Below, in pieces: positions 23,429-35,321 of a stretch of 36,130 bases of DNA; position 1 is the first letter of the stretch; the number at the start of each line of letters is the position of its first letter. The notes beneath the pieces are model-generated. The model saw only the letters and a program-made list of their open reading frames with translations. It made no database searches and was not told the DNA's origin. Made by a program: the position numbers and the translations under genes. Origin of the DNA: Pelargonium nanum (taxonomy: Eukaryota > Streptophyta > Magnoliopsida > Geraniales > Geraniaceae). The DNA is taken from assembly GCA_036897485.1 (NCBI GenBank), contig JAYMTF010000449.1:1-36130 (forward strand), given 5' to 3'.

Positions 23429-23938
23429 TCTCCACCGGTTCCAAGACAAGTTTACACAATTGAACCCAAATTCCGCTCTGAGCTGCACAAAATGTGCAGA
23501 TATTCGGTTTCTCGAACCCCATTTCAGATGCTTAATTCAAAATTTTCACCATCAAACACAAAACAGTCTAGAAATGAATCAATGTACTGTGAAAATCCAA
23601 AAAAAAAAAAAACGGATTCACGAAACAGAAGAGGAACAGCATTGCAAATTACCTGAAAACACAGTGGACGAAGATGAAGATTCCAAACCGATGCCATCAG
23701 AGTATCATACTACTCACTGACTGAGAGAAGATTTTCAATTGGAGATGATTACATATCTGTTAAATAGCTAACATTTCAAGTAGCCATAGACTTCTCATGT
23801 GCGCTTCTGCACTTCACAGCTGTGTCGTCCTCGTCGAGCGATGTGCTTCGCTGAGGTTTGGTTACCTGCAAATATGGCTCCATATCTTCAAGCATCTTTG
23901 TTTGGATGATATAAAATAGTACGAAATCAGTGTACGAA
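23429..23938. other. 5' flank of the MCD1-like gene and upstream region of tRNA-Trp
   Basis: Probable promoter of the minus-strand MCD1-like gene. The plus strand is open here (to 23720) but reads as low-complexity Ser/Thr sequence antisense to exon 1. No separate gene supported. Confidence 0.5.
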
Positions 23939-24010
23939 GGATCCGTGGCGCAATGGTAGCGCGTCTGACTCCAGATCAGAAGGTTGCGTGTTCGATTCAC
24001 GTCGGGTTCA
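23939..24010 (+). tRNA. tRNA-Trp (anticodon CCA)
   Basis: 72 nt without intron. The acceptor stem pairs GGATCCG with CGGGTTC (two G-U pairs) and A is the discriminator base. D arm carries GGCGCAATGGTAGCGC (box A), the anticodon arm TCTGACTCCAGATCAGA places CCA at 23971-23973, and the T arm GCGTGTTCGATTCACGT holds box B. CCA is not encoded, as expected for a nuclear gene. A run of five T follows at once as the Pol III stop. The sequence is that of the standard plant cytosolic tRNA-Trp, so an organelle origin is unlikely. Confidence 0.97.
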
Positions 24011-24011
24011 G

Positions 24012-24016
24012 TTTTT
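24012..24016 (+). terminator. Pol III terminator of tRNA-Trp
   Basis: TTTTT begins two bases after the tRNA 3' end, the usual termination signal of RNA polymerase III. Confidence 0.85.
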
Positions 24017-24589
24017 ACATTTTGAAGCAAAATCATGCATCTCGCGTGACAACAATTTTTTCCGTTGAGAATATCAACTGTAGCAGTTGGGAATAAAGCA
24101 TTTAACATGGATAATCATTTTGATATCCTCTCTTCATGAGTCCGCGGTATATATATATATGAGTAAATTATAACTTTTGTTTTGTTTAACTATAAATGCA
24201 CTCTTTAAATTTGACGGACCCATAAAAGTACATAGTTCGCATAAGGAGATGTTTGTATTTCAATTGGAGTCTCGAGTTTCCACATTGTCTGATTCATATA
24301 ATGATGTGTGAGGTAAAACAAATGGATTTCTCGCGGAACACGATTGGAGTGCAAAAGAAGATTTGAGGAACAATTAATGTTTGCGGGAAGAGACCGAACA
24401 TTGATAATTATCTTAATTGTGAATTTGTGATGGTGTCTCGAAAGAAAATAAGAAAAAAGCTTCATTCGAATGAGTGTTTCAAAATCACATGGGTCATTAA
24501 TTTTAGGGTTTTGCGGGACATTTGTCAAGCGTTCTTTGTGCGGGGCTTGAGTTAGATTGGGAAGAGGGTTGACAAATGATAGACTCTTG

Positions 24590-24870
24590 ACGTCTCGGTT
24601 GACTTGTAGGTAGTGGTGCATGTTGTGAATGAGGGTGACAGTTTAGGTAATCTTGCGGATGACCTATTGAAAGATATGCATGTTTTGTTAAGACGTTATT
24701 GGATGTGCTGATCTCTCATTGTTACCAACAAGGTAATCAGCTGAATGATATAGCCAATTTGGGGGTAGAGCTTGGATTCGGGCCTGTTACGTTTTGTTCA
24801 ATGCCTCCAAAAGTGGCGGAATACGTAAGAGATGATGTTAAAGGAATGTTTTGCAACATGTTATTTCTCG
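24590..24870 (+). pseudogene. LINE-type RNase H remnant
   Basis: Two overlapping plus-strand frames, one base apart, together resemble the C-terminal part of the plant RNase H domain found in L1-like LINEs: a HVVNEGDSLGNLADDLLKDM stretch (about 24618-24677) and then DVLISHCYQQGNQLNDIANL (24702-24761), ahead of GFGPVTF and a VRDDVKG end. The second matches the typical HCYREGNQLADxLAN signature with decayed residues. A frameshift separates the two and no start or tail is visible, so this is an inert fragment. Confidence 0.6.
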
Positions 24871-24939
24871 TGAGTAGTTTGTCTTTTGCTCAAAATAATT
24901 GTTCTTTTATTTTCTCCACAAAGATTAAAATGAGTTAAG

Positions 24940-26000
24940 TTTTAGTTTTACTCTTTACCCTTGTTCCAAAGAGTTCTAGATAAAGAACATTGACAATTAT
25001 CGTAATCCGGATGGAGCATAAACTTAAATAGGCAGATATACACATGTAGGAGGCCACTTATTGGGCCATTTGGAATTTAAACATGGGCCATATGTGTTAT
25101 TATATTGGACGGTTCCCAAGAAAAGGGAATATTTTAATAATCGATTTTCTCACTAAAAACACAATACCAATTTATAATCCTAAGTTGGACCATACTTATA
25201 TGCTTATAATATAAATGTTAGGTCACAAGTGAAGACAAAATAAAGAAGACAGTTGTCTAGAATGGTCTCTCCTTTTACTGATCATTACCCATAGTATTAA
25301 ATGATATCTTTCACAATTATGCTTGAATTTTGTAGCACTTTAATTTAAATATTAAAAAAAAGGTTTAGAAACTCTTGTTCGTTACTATGTGCAAGTCAGT
25401 GTAACTTCCTCTCCCACAATCACATGCAGTCATGCACATATGATAACAACAAATTTGCTTGGCTAATGAATTCAACAAACCCATTTCCAATTATGCTCAC
25501 TTTCCTATGTAATTTATTTTTATTATTATTTGTTTTTAATGTATATTTAACAAGAAACCTCTTTTGTGCTTCATGGGTTTAAAATTTAAACATGTCACAA
25601 TCTTTGTATTTTCTGGTACCAATTGCCTTTGGTGGGTGGCACATACCAACAAGCTTTTTGGACCACTCACTTATTGCAAATCCGTTTTGCATTTTTAAGA
25701 GCTTGTTTGATAACACTTATAAATCTCTAGAATGTTCCAAACTTTTCTTATATGTTGTGCATAAGAAAAAAAAAAACAATAAATCAAAGTTAACAAGTGT
25801 TTGTTTAATGAGTACTTCTAAGTCAATGCTGCAATGATGGGTTATTTGCTAGAAGCTAATATATTTGCTTTTAAAAACTTAGAAGTAGATTTTTTTAATA
25901 AAAACATGTTACATTTTCAATATAAAGATTAAATATTTTCATCAAGAGTATGATGAACTTTTACTCATGTAATTGTTTTCGTACATCAATATTAATATAT
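24940..26000. other. AT-rich spacer
   Basis: No gene, RNA gene or clear element recognised. Confidence 0.6.
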
Positions 26001-26004
26001 ATCA

Positions 26005-26460
26005 TACATGTACATTTTGACCATTTTTTGACAAACAATATTGAAAGAAATGAAAGTTAAAATCCAGATACTTTTACTTTATGACACAAAAACACGACTT
26101 TTAAAAGCTACTTTTAACTTTTTAATAGTGTTACCATATAAGTTCTAATATGAGTTATTGAAATAAATTATCACAAGTCAACGATATAAAATGTTAAACG
26201 GTTTCCTGACACTAAAGCAAATGAAAAACGTACAATAGTACGTGTACATTTTGGCCACTTTATCTTGACAAACAATATTTGAAGAAATGAAAATGAAAAT
26301 TTTATTTATAACCTCAAAGCACGGCTTTTAAAAGCTATTTGTAACTCTTTAATAAAGTTATCAAATAAATTCTAAATACGAGTCATTGTAATATATTATT
26401 ACAAGTCAACGGTTAAATTGTTAAAACGGTTTTCTGACACTAAAGCAAATGAAAAACCAT
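26005..26460. repeat. Diverged two-copy tandem duplication, about 230-bp unit
   Basis: The two halves (26005-26234 and 26240-26460) share the same order of words: GTACATTTTGRCCA, TTGACAAACAATATT, GAAGAAATGAAAR, CACGRCTTTTAAAAGCTA, CACAAGTCAACG/TACAAGTCAACG, and CTGACACTAAAGCAAATGAA at the end. Small gaps and many substitutions show that the duplication is old. No coding sense. Confidence 0.8.
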
Positions 26461-27234
26461 AGTCAACCATAAATAAAAGAAGAGGATCACAACTAACATG
26501 TTGGTGACCATGAACAAAAATGCACCCCCAATCCAATATATAGCATTGCAATTGCTGAACCTAAAATAAATGGAAATGGCAATATATACATATTTATTGA
26601 ATTAGGTGTTCTTGTTACCCATAGAATATAGGTGAGGGTCCCATTTTTAACCTTTTATTTTGTTGATTCCTTAGACCCACTCGAAATAAAAACAGAGGGC
26701 TCTTTTTCTCAACTTGGCCCCATGACTGCGCATTTCAAATAGTGAAAAAAGCTCAAGAATCAAGCCGAAAAAGAGTGACGGGGATCAAAAGAACAAAAAG
26801 AAAAAGATCGACCATCATGAACTTGTAAATTTCTATTCCATTCCTATAAACAAAGCCGTACACTTCTCCAAAACCCCAAATGGTTATCACATAAATAACA
26901 TTCTTGATTTTGTTTGAAAAGTAGATGAAATAGGAAGATAAGTGCACGAGAAGCAAATTGAAGAAGAAGATGAGAGTAAAATTATGGTTTGGGGGAGGAG
27001 AGCAACTTCCGTACTGTTGTGCTACAGAAGAAATTTCGGACATAAATACATACACAGATACGTACACTTCAATTACACACAGAAATTGTAATCTTCTTCC
27101 CTTCCTAATCCCCCAAAATGCTACTGCTAATTTATATTTATACCAACCTGAAAATCAAATGAAAATTATATGTAACTAAATCTAAAGATTAATTTGAGAG
27201 CTCAAAGAAGCACAAGAAAGTGGAGGCCTAGAGG
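26461..27234. other. Spacer and 3' region of the ATL gene
   Basis: The last few hundred bases are the probable 3' UTR of the minus-strand ATL gene. No further gene supported. Confidence 0.55.
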
Positions 27235-27816
27235 CTAGGGCAAGAACCTATTCGCATCGTCCTCTCTTTCTTTCGATCTGGCCTCAGTCTCGTTGCCGGA
27301 GCCGCTCGAGCTTCCCGGAAAGTTGCCGCACTTCTGGCACCGCGTCACCACCAGAATCTGCCGGCACGACGGACACGACGAGTGCGATCCGAGCCAGGTG
27401 TCGATGCACGCCACGTGGAAGCCGTGGCCGCACTGAGGCAGAAGCCTGATTTCGTCTCCGGCGGCGAACTCCGCCAGGCAGATCGCGCAGTCGGAAAGTT
27501 TGGCCGACGCCTCCGGTGTGAAGGTGGTCTTCGGGAGGGAACGGAGGATCTTCTTCTTCAGTCCCTTGTTCGCCGCCGGAGGAGTCGGAGGAGCGCGATT
27601 GGCGGTGGCGCCGCCGGAGAGGCGGCGGAGCCAGGCGCAGCGGGCGACGGCGACGAGGCCGAGGACGCAGATGAGGGCGCAGAGGAGGGCGGCGAGGATG
27701 ACGACGAAGTCGGAGTCGACGGCGGCGGGGTCGGCGGCAGTGTCCGAATTCGCCGTCGACGAAGACGGCGAGGAGGTGGAGATGCCGCCGAGGAGCCGGA
27801 AAGAATGACGAGTCAT
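27235..27816 (-). CDS. ATL-type RING-H2 E3 ubiquitin ligase, 193 aa, intronless
   Basis: ATL proteins are membrane-anchored E3 ligases that pass ubiquitin from an E2 to targets, often in defence or stress signalling. One membrane segment (about residues 37-58) follows a short polar N-terminus. A GLKKKILRSLPK stretch (85-96) corresponds to the family GLD region. The RING-H2 finger has all eight zinc ligands: C110, C113, C129, H131, H134, C137, C148 and C151, with the 15-residue spacing between ligands 2 and 3 usual for ATLs and the conserved DTW (139-141). One exon is typical. The C-terminus has an extra CxxC (160, 163) and a polar tail. Closest to the short ATL8/ATL80 kind by general layout (inference). 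The gene is strikingly GC-rich compared with its flanks. I chose the ATG at 27816 because an in-frame upstream extension has no ATG in good context. Confidence 0.94.
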   Translation of the reverse strand: MTRHSFRLLGGISTSSPSSSTANSDTAADPAAVDSDFVVILAALLCALICVLGLVAVARCAWLRRLSGGATANRAPPTPPAANKGLKKKILRSLPKTTFTPEASAKLSDCAICLAEFAAGDEIRLLPQCGHGFHVACIDTWLGSHSSCPSCRQILVVTRCQKCGNFPGSSSGSGNETEARSKEREDDANRFLP

Positions 27817-27924
27817 GTGAAGAGAGAGAGAGATAAAGAGTGTTTGTTTGTGTGTGCGCTTCAAGTGTGAGTGTAACGTTTTCTATTATCTGAAATCTGA
27901 ATAAAATGTAATGATTTGGGTTTG

Positions 27925-27932
27925 TATTTATA
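27925..27932 (-). promoter_or_regulatory. TATA box of the ATL gene
   Basis: TATAAATA on the minus strand, about 109 bases upstream of the ATL start codon. Confidence 0.65.
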
Positions 27933-28104
27933 GGGCGGAATCTGTATGCCTCCGAATTTACATTATTGACCTTCTCTTTACCAGATATCTTCGTCCGTAC
28001 CCTTATATGCAGTGCAGTTAGTGTAGTGACAGTGCGGTCAAATTAGCCGCAACCATTTTGGTTGGTTTGGTTGAATTCAGTTGTAAATTACCACAAGTTA
28101 ACAT

Positions 28105-28500
28105 TTTTTTTTAAGGAACTCAAATATCTTTATTAATTAGCCAAATCCGACAATAAGAAAGTATTACTAAACTCAGGGCCGGAAGATCCCACCTCCCACC
28201 CATGCAAATAAGTCTAACGAATGTTTCGAGAACCTACCTAAAACATCAGCAATCTAGTTCGCAGACCGGAAAATAGAATTAAAACTAATCCAACGAAATT
28301 GAGCAGATAAATTGTCCTATATCAGTTATAATCAAACCAAAGACACTAGTGTCACCTTCCCTTCTAGTATGGATTGCACTAATCACTTCACTTGCATCTA
28401 ATACCACCACAATATCATGCCAACCGCGACCCCAAATCCACCGGACTGCCTCGCGATTGGCTAAGGCTTCAGTCATTACATCACAGATTAACAAAATTAG
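28105..28500 (-). mobile_element. 5'-truncated LINE end with RNase H remnant and poly(A) tail
   Basis: On the minus strand 28500-28285 reads as a decayed RNase H domain (EALANREAVRWIWGRGWHD, then IVVVLDASEVISAI), the type at the C-terminus of plant L1-like LINEs. Further on, a stretch resembling the end of that domain (SANxIADVLGRFSKHS) is interrupted by a stop. The element finishes with a 3' UTR and a poly(A) run seen as T at 28105-28112 on the plus strand. A short TTAACA occurs on both sides (28098-28104 region and 28487-28493), possibly the target duplication. Incomplete and inactive. Confidence 0.65.
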
Positions 28501-30480
28501 ATAGCATTACATCATAAGTATAATTTAAGTAGTTTAGTGAATAAGATTTTTGTGATTTTCTATATTTATGTTTCCAATTTAATTAGGACACTCAGTCTCC
28601 AAATTTGGTTTGTTTTTCCAAGCAAGATTATGAGGCACAAATTCTCGGTCACTTAATATCCATCACAACTAAAACATTCACATGAGTTTTATGACAACAA
28701 TTATTTTTTTCCGGAGCAGTGTAAAACATTCACTTCTCTTCAACTATCCGACAAATCTCTATGGATAAGGATGATGACATTGTCTTGTGTCGGTTAAACA
28801 ATTTTGGAAAACTCATTTAATAATAAATTCCGCATAAAAATCCAAAATTGTGAGAAATAATAATTGTCTCATGATACGTCAATTTTCATAATTTTACCGT
28901 CAGCTTAGTAAGCACTTGACTCATGTATTTCAGTTGTTATAACGTAAACTTGACCCGTCTGACAGGATATACAAACTCCCATTAAAAAAAAATTAACCCG
29001 AAACAATATGAAAGCCAAAACTAAGTGATCGAAGAAAGAAGGTCAAGGAGCATTGAAAAGCCATCAACACTACCACACATCGTGTTGTATACTCCTCCAT
29101 GCTGTCAAAGACACCCATGGAGCGCACCTCTAAAACATGTACGTTCAAGGAAATCCAATAAGAGCTATCAACACTATCTCACACCATGGTATATACATCA
29201 ACAAACGACTGAGTCATTTGGTTGACTTCGAAATTAACGAGTTGAATCAATATGTATCGAATCAGTTGAACATAATGAATGAGAGAGATATGAAATTTGA
29301 ATTAACTAGTTCAATGATAATTTTAATTGACTGTATTTGTCATTTGTCAGTTATCCATGATTTTGTAGCTTATAGTTTTTCATCTTACTTTATAAACGAG
29401 TTTTAGACGGTAGATAACTTGAAAATAATTGGTGTTCAATTAAATTTTCTCTAGTCAGAAATATGCGTTGTGAGAGTGATTTAGAAAGTATAATATGTAA
29501 AAAAGTTAAATTCGTGACATTCAATGGTGGTGGTCGTGTCGTATCTATGATGATAGGTCGGATCGTGCCAACATGACCCAATTACTTCAAACGTGTGCCA
29601 TTTAAAATCAAATTGGTATTTTTTTCAATACAATAGCATTAATTATAACTTTATTGTTAAAATTTATAAGTTAGTATTGACCGAAAGTGCTTGACTAAAA
29701 TACATTTTCAAAATTAGTGTCGGATTTATAATTTCGAGGTCAACGAAGTTCTATAACATACAGTAAAAGAGTAACTTAATTAAAAGATTAAAATAATAAT
29801 AAAAAAGTCAATATTAGAAAACAAAGCAGCAAGACACGAGGACACACGAAGAAGAGTGACTAGTCTTTGGATTGGCACCACTCAGTTCTGGTTTCCTAAC
29901 GTTAAATAAGTTGGAGGGGAAGAGACAAAGCGGTTTGTAACCAACTCCACCTCCAACACGTATCCGTACAAGACAGACACTACATTGCTTGCAACGCAAG
30001 CGTCTCGCACAGCATCTCCATGCATATATCACCGACCACCACGCCATGAATGCTCATGTCCACAAAAAGCCAACCCTTCATTTCTCATGTCACCAAACGT
30101 GATAACACATAACCATAACCTTAACATTGCACACACAACATAATGTATATATGTTGCTTCTCCACAGAACGGGGCTTTTCTATTTTCTTTGCTTGCCTTT
30201 TATTGGGCACCTCTGCTTTTTTCTCTCCAGGAGAAAATCGTATCCTTTACGATGTTACATGAATTACTACTATAAGCCTATCTTGATCTTATCAAGATAT
30301 TCAATTAATTTAAACAGTAGTTTTTAGCAACTTAACTTCACTCATTTACTTGCGGGCCCCACCACCATTGTAACATTGACATTATCAACTTCTACATTAT
30401 TTCTTTTCTGTATAAAATGCACTGCCTTTTGGAATTGGCTTTGCCAATTTAAGCATGTTGGAAATCACACGTACTCATAG
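28501..30480. other. AT-rich spacer
   Basis: Short open frames only, none with a recognisable domain. A segment near 29530-29580 (GTCGTGTCGTAT, GATCGTGCCAACATGACCC) resembles the CGTGT-rich repeat at 30500-31000 and may be a related fragment. Confidence 0.5.
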
Positions 30481-30499
30481 TTTTGGAAATTCATGTATA

Positions 30500-31010
30500 A
30501 AGCAATGCTCGACGCTAGCACAACACAAAATTAGTGTGTTTAAATTCACATATTTTATACATAATTGTGTCGTGTTTGTGTTAGAAAACTCAACACGTTT
30601 AGAAATCGAGTTGTGTTAAACCTCCAAAACACACAAGCGGGATTAATTAGTCGTGTTGCGCATGACACTAACAATTAAGATTACAATCATAAATTTATCA
30701 TAATAACGTGTCAAATATGTTGATTCTATCGTGTAAAATGTTCTAAATTGTGTCAACACGATTTATTTAACTATCATGTTAAACATGTCAAGTATACGTT
30801 GGACCATGCAACACAATTACTAAATGAGTCGTGTTCGTGTTAGGTCGTGCAACACACAAACAACATTCAATATGACACTAACACAACACGCATGAATTGC
30901 CAGTTCTATGTTCCTTCCATCGTGTTTGTGTTGGATCGTTCAACACACAAATAACCTTCAACGGCCAACGCGACACGCACGCAATGTCAACTCTATGCTC
31001 CCATCCAACA
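30500..31010. repeat. Repeat rich in CGTGTT/AACACG words, with a 91-base duplication
   Basis: Words such as CGTGTTTGTGTTAG, CAACACG and CGTGCAACAC recur in both orientations through about 500 bases. Near the end two copies at a period of 91 bases can be aligned: 30830-30920 (CGTGTTCGTGTTAGGTCGTG...) and 30921-31010 (CGTGTTTGTGTTGGATCGTT...), both ending in TTCTATG/CTCTATG. No coding sense. The class of element is unknown to me. Confidence 0.55.
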
Positions 31011-32132
31011 ATCACATCTCCTTTCAATTTAAATCCTCAAATAATTTTAAATGCATCACTTTATAACTTTTATGAAGCAATAAAGTCTGAAATAAAGAAA
31101 GAAATGGGCTTCACTGTCACACTTTAACTGTCATTAGGGAAGAGACAGTGGGTTTGGTTGGTTGGCTCCTGTAACTGCAGCCTAAAACAAAAACGGACGA
31201 GGAGAGCCACTAGTGTCGGATCAGTCTTTTTGTGGTTAGGCTTCGCCACGTGGCAGGTACAACGTGAGTGTCGTGACTATCAAAACTTAGCCACCTAAGC
31301 AGACATATTCAGAGATTATAAGCTAAACCTCAAGTTTTCTTCTTGGCCAACATGCTCATGTTCATGTCTAATGTATTAGGACCAACAAGCAACTTGCTCA
31401 ACCACAATTTGGATTCTTGAATCAATGTGAAAGAGAGAACTAAAAAAATATCTATCATTTTCACAAGTAACAGGATGGGACTTTTGACTGACAAAGTATA
31501 TATAAATCAGGGAATATATACCATAATATATAAAAATCATCATGTAACAAATAAACTATAGAGATTTTAGGGGAAAAGCAGTCAAGGAATTTCAATAAGG
31601 CCTAGACCTAGTTTTATATATTCCAAGTCTAGCCTCTCTTTTGTTCTCTAAACCAAACAAACCAATGGTGATTGGATTTTGGTCTCAATTGAGAATAAAG
31701 TAGGGTTTTAAGGGGACGGCTCAAATAACGACACTAATCTGGGATGGATCCACCCATATGCGCTGTTCGTGCTGCGACCGACAAGCTGCAATTTGAAGAT
31801 CCACCCACAACAGAACAGATGCAAATTGTGGTGTCCCCTACCATATACAAGAAACAAGTCAAGGAACAGAACAGTACCTGAATATGGTTGTTGGATTGTG
31901 AGGCCCGGAAGAGGCTGTAGAAATTGGGACTTTTATAATCTTCATGTGCTGCTATGGCGGGAAAAGAAGAAAACCTAACTTTTTAAGGGCCCGATAAATA
32001 TTGCTGTTCCACTAATCACGCTATAGAGCTAAACAGCTGTTGTCCATCACAATTGAAATAACAAGGATATTTGTTCTACAGTTACATATCTTGCAACTAA
32101 TGAACATGTGAGGGAGAGAAGCTCTGACTTTC
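31011..32132. other. Spacer downstream of OEP21, with one G-box and a small coding-like stretch
   Basis: A CCACGTGGC motif (about 31246-31254) is a perfect ABRE/G-box core, but no gene start follows it within reach. An ATG at 31744 opens 46 codons with mixed composition; I recognise no family. Otherwise ordinary spacer and the 3' region of OEP21. Confidence 0.4.
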
Positions 32133-34812
32133 TCACAAGTCGTATCTCACATTCCATTTACCATTCATGTCGGCATTTAATGTCCAATTGTTTTCCCTGA
32201 TCTGCATATATGGGACCTGAAACAACAAGATTTTAGGAAGCACCAAGTTAAACCAATCATATAGAACTTGACTCCTAAGCTGTTGCGTTGTAGATTTTTT
32301 CCTTCTAACAAAGAAAAGATTTTGTATGATATTGGCACTTATACCTTGTCAGAAACTTCGATCCCAACTTTGAGCCTAACATCTTGGTCTCTCTGAAAAT
32401 TCAATATGCTCCAAGAAACCTCAGCAGCTCCTCTTGACTTCCACTGTCATAGTAGTAGAACCATATTATGAACATGCGTGAATAAAACATCAAGGAACTA
32501 TACTACGTCAACAATCCAGCAGGGTGTACGTTCGTTACATGATGACATCGTTAAGTAAATTATGGTGGTGAACTACGATAAAAGGCCAGATAAGGCTATA
32601 ATCATTAGATCCATATCGACAGGATCATCAACTCTCCCTAGTTGAACACATCTATAACTAGTATTCAGCGCAAAAGAGACAATACCCCAGTAAAGCCTTT
32701 GTCAACATCACATCGCCCCTTAATACTGAAGCTCAACAAGCCATCAGTTGTCACAGAAAATGCCTTTTTTCCACGTACACTATACTGAAGCTTCCGACTT
32801 TTATCGAATTGCAATCCAACTCCAAGACTTGCACGCCACTATAGTAATAAACAATTATAAAGGATCGCTAAAAAAAACAGTTATAAAGGGAGAAAAAAAA
32901 AGATTAGCCTGTGAAATGCTCTTAGGATCCAGTCAGTAAATGTTGAATGCATACATCTGGGTAGAAGTGTCTTATCAACGCAGTAACAAAAGTTGGAGCT
33001 CCAACTTTCGTATCGAGTTCCCCATGAACCTGACATATGGAAAAGAGAAAAAAGCCTTAAAAGCAAAGTAAATTAGCACTCAGCTGCTACCAAGACCACC
33101 TCAATAAAATGAAATCTAAACCAAGCAAATTATTGTTATTTCACAAACAACAAAACAAAGAAGTTGAGCAGCCCTAACCCAATTTATAGTACAATGTCGT
33201 CTCGTCCAAATTTATTTTCAAAAGTGTAATCTAACATAAAAAAGAAATGAATGCTTATTACAATAATCATGCAACTAAATACGTGGCAGGAATTATTTGC
33301 CAGACAACAATTCTGTTTAGAAAACATTCTTCCTTCACATTGTCTGGGTGACCTAATAAAGAACACGGAACTATAAAGAATCAGAACAAACTGATTTTGC
33401 ACTTTTTTTTTTTCCACCTCACGAAGGAATTCTTTCACATACTAAGTGAATAACACACATTCAAAAAGAACACTCTAAGACATCAACCGAAGTTAAAACC
33501 ATTTATAAAATTGAACCAGCATAATAATTTACAAAAGCCAACCATCAATTACAATATTATTTCTTATCAAGTAATCATAGTAAAGGAAAATTTGAATTCT
33601 TACCAATCTCTTACAAGAAGCAGATCCTATTGCACACGACCATTTCCCACGTTAACAAAATGATAAACTAAAAAAATATATCTCCAGTGTTTGGATTAAT
33701 TTATTTTGTTCAAGACTGGGAATGGAATTACAATTTCCATTCTTCATGTTTGGATTAGCAAACTTTTTGGCCATGAGAATGACTTTAGAATGAGAATATC
33801 ATTCCAATTCCCATTCCAATTATTTTAATCAAAACGCTACCCGAGTATAGACTCGATCACCTAAACGACACAATTTTAAGGCACAACCCATAATATTGCC
33901 CCAACACAACCACACAAATTTGCAATGACTAATACTGCCATTTAAATATATATATATATAATCTGAATTAGTTCAAAAAGAAGAGGATGATTCATGACTC
34001 ATTTTAAGGAAAGACTATTAGATGTTTTAAGCAACATATACGTATCCAAGATCATGCTTTTAAAAAAGCCAGAGAACATACAATCACAGAATGCGTAATA
34101 TACGGACAGCTCGAGCCTAGATGCACGATGCTTTCCTACTGGAGATTATGTTCCCAGTATGCAGAGTTGGGACCTTATACCAAAAATAAACATCCTCTCA
34201 TAAAGGATGTGACTTGACAAGAAGAAAACAGATGGAAGACGGAGAGACTACAGAGTACAGATCACACCAGCAAAATCTACATAACTATGAGGTTATGGTC
34301 TAGGCTGAAACACATATCCCCTACAATCGGGGAGTAGGCACGACACTGATAAATAATTTTTCGGATTCAATGTTACAAACAAATATGTAAACCAACTTAT
34401 GCACACAAGCAGAATGAGCAGAAAATATAGGAAGAGAATTCACTTTGCCAATTGCTTTCCTTTTGTACTACTACTTAAAAATTATTAACCTCATTCAATA
34501 AAGAATCATGTCACAGAACAGTTCACATTCAAAATTCCAACTGTTATAGGCTTAGATTATACATTCTATAGAAAATTTAAAACCACGCCTCATCAAGCGG
34601 CATTACTTGGAGCAATTAGCACCGAAATCAACAGAACTAACTGAGAGTTCACAAGAATTGACCTGCAAGCGGGTGTTGGGATCAATGTGAATCTTCTGCT
34701 TGGCATGGAGCCTGAGAGATTTGTAATCACCACCCAACCTTTGTGACTTGGCATCATTCGGCGCCGGCCATAAAGATTTTGAATCACCACATAGTCTCAG
34801 AGATGTCTCCAT
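32133..34812 (-). CDS. OEP21: Outer envelope pore protein 21 (OEP21), chloroplast, 186 aa
   Basis: OEP21 is a beta-barrel anion channel of the chloroplast outer envelope, passing triose phosphates and other phosphorylated carbon compounds and controlled by ATP. Coding exons: 34812-34663, 33029-32955, 32838-32686, 32443-32345, 32216-32133. All introns are GT-AG, phase 0 at every join, total 561 nt. Family marks: METSLR at the start, [44 protein letters not shown], the [17 protein letters not shown] block and the C-terminal [11 protein letters not shown] ... GKWNVRYDL. There is no cleavable targeting peptide, as usual for outer-envelope barrels. Odd: 19 extra residues near the N-terminus look like a duplicated copy of the RLGGDYKSL segment. 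Arabidopsis-type proteins are shorter (about 167-177 aa, from memory). Confidence 0.94.
33686..33838. mobile_element. Possible MITE in OEP21 intron 1
   Basis: Its ends form an imperfect inverted repeat: AGTGTTTGGATTA at the left and TAATCAAAACGCT at the right (11 of 13 match). The inside is rich in GGAATG/CATTCC words that also pair. No target duplication could be seen, so the limits are tentative. Confidence 0.4.
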
Positions 34813-35320
34813 TTCTTTGAAATTGTGACAGGACCGACAAGAGAAGAAGAAGAAGAAGAAGAACTGAAAACCCTAGAGAAAATCAGAAACTTAAACCCTG
34901 CCTGTAACAATTACACAGTTGAGTCAAGTCTCTTCTCTTCTATTTCTGGTTCTGGTTCATCTTCTTGAGGTTTTATCCAGTAGAGTAGAGTAGATGCTCA
35001 CATGTTGCACATGGATTCCATACTTGGATCCTACGTTTGGGTTTGGATTCATTGGGCCCCATCCCATATTTATTGAGCTGGGCTTCCAATAAAGCCCTGA
35101 GCATCGTCTCCTTTTCTCTTTTTTTTTTTTTCTGGTTTATACCATGGGTTTACTGAGCGGGCCCGCACATTCGCGGTTGACACCTTTAAGCCGTTTTACC
35201 ACACTCAGACTAGTCCCCACTCAAGATTTGTTAACCATTAAAGCTTTCACCTCGCAATATTTTATTTTCAATGTTTCAATCCATATTTTTCTTCTTTTAT
35301 AACACTTATTTTTCTATCAG
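34813..35320. other. OEP21 5' UTR and promoter region
   Basis: Contains a GAA microsatellite (about 34843-34861, near the probable transcribed leader) and a T-run near 35118. No plausible gene on either strand. Confidence 0.5.
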
Positions 35321-35321
35321 C

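Noticed and set aside
23172-23720. 182-codon plus-strand open frame
   Set aside because: It is antisense to the MCD1-like exon 1, low in complexity (Ser/Thr runs) and has no family resemblance, while the minus strand has correct splice signals and phase into a conserved core.
27382-27870. Long plus-strand open frames over the ATL gene
   Set aside because: Arg/Gly/Ala/Glu-rich shadows caused by the high GC content of the RING-H2 gene on the other strand.
31744-31884. Small plus-strand gene of 46 codons
   Set aside because: The composition is protein-like, but no family is recognised, no splice partners are seen and there is no promoter support. Left as an uncertain stretch.
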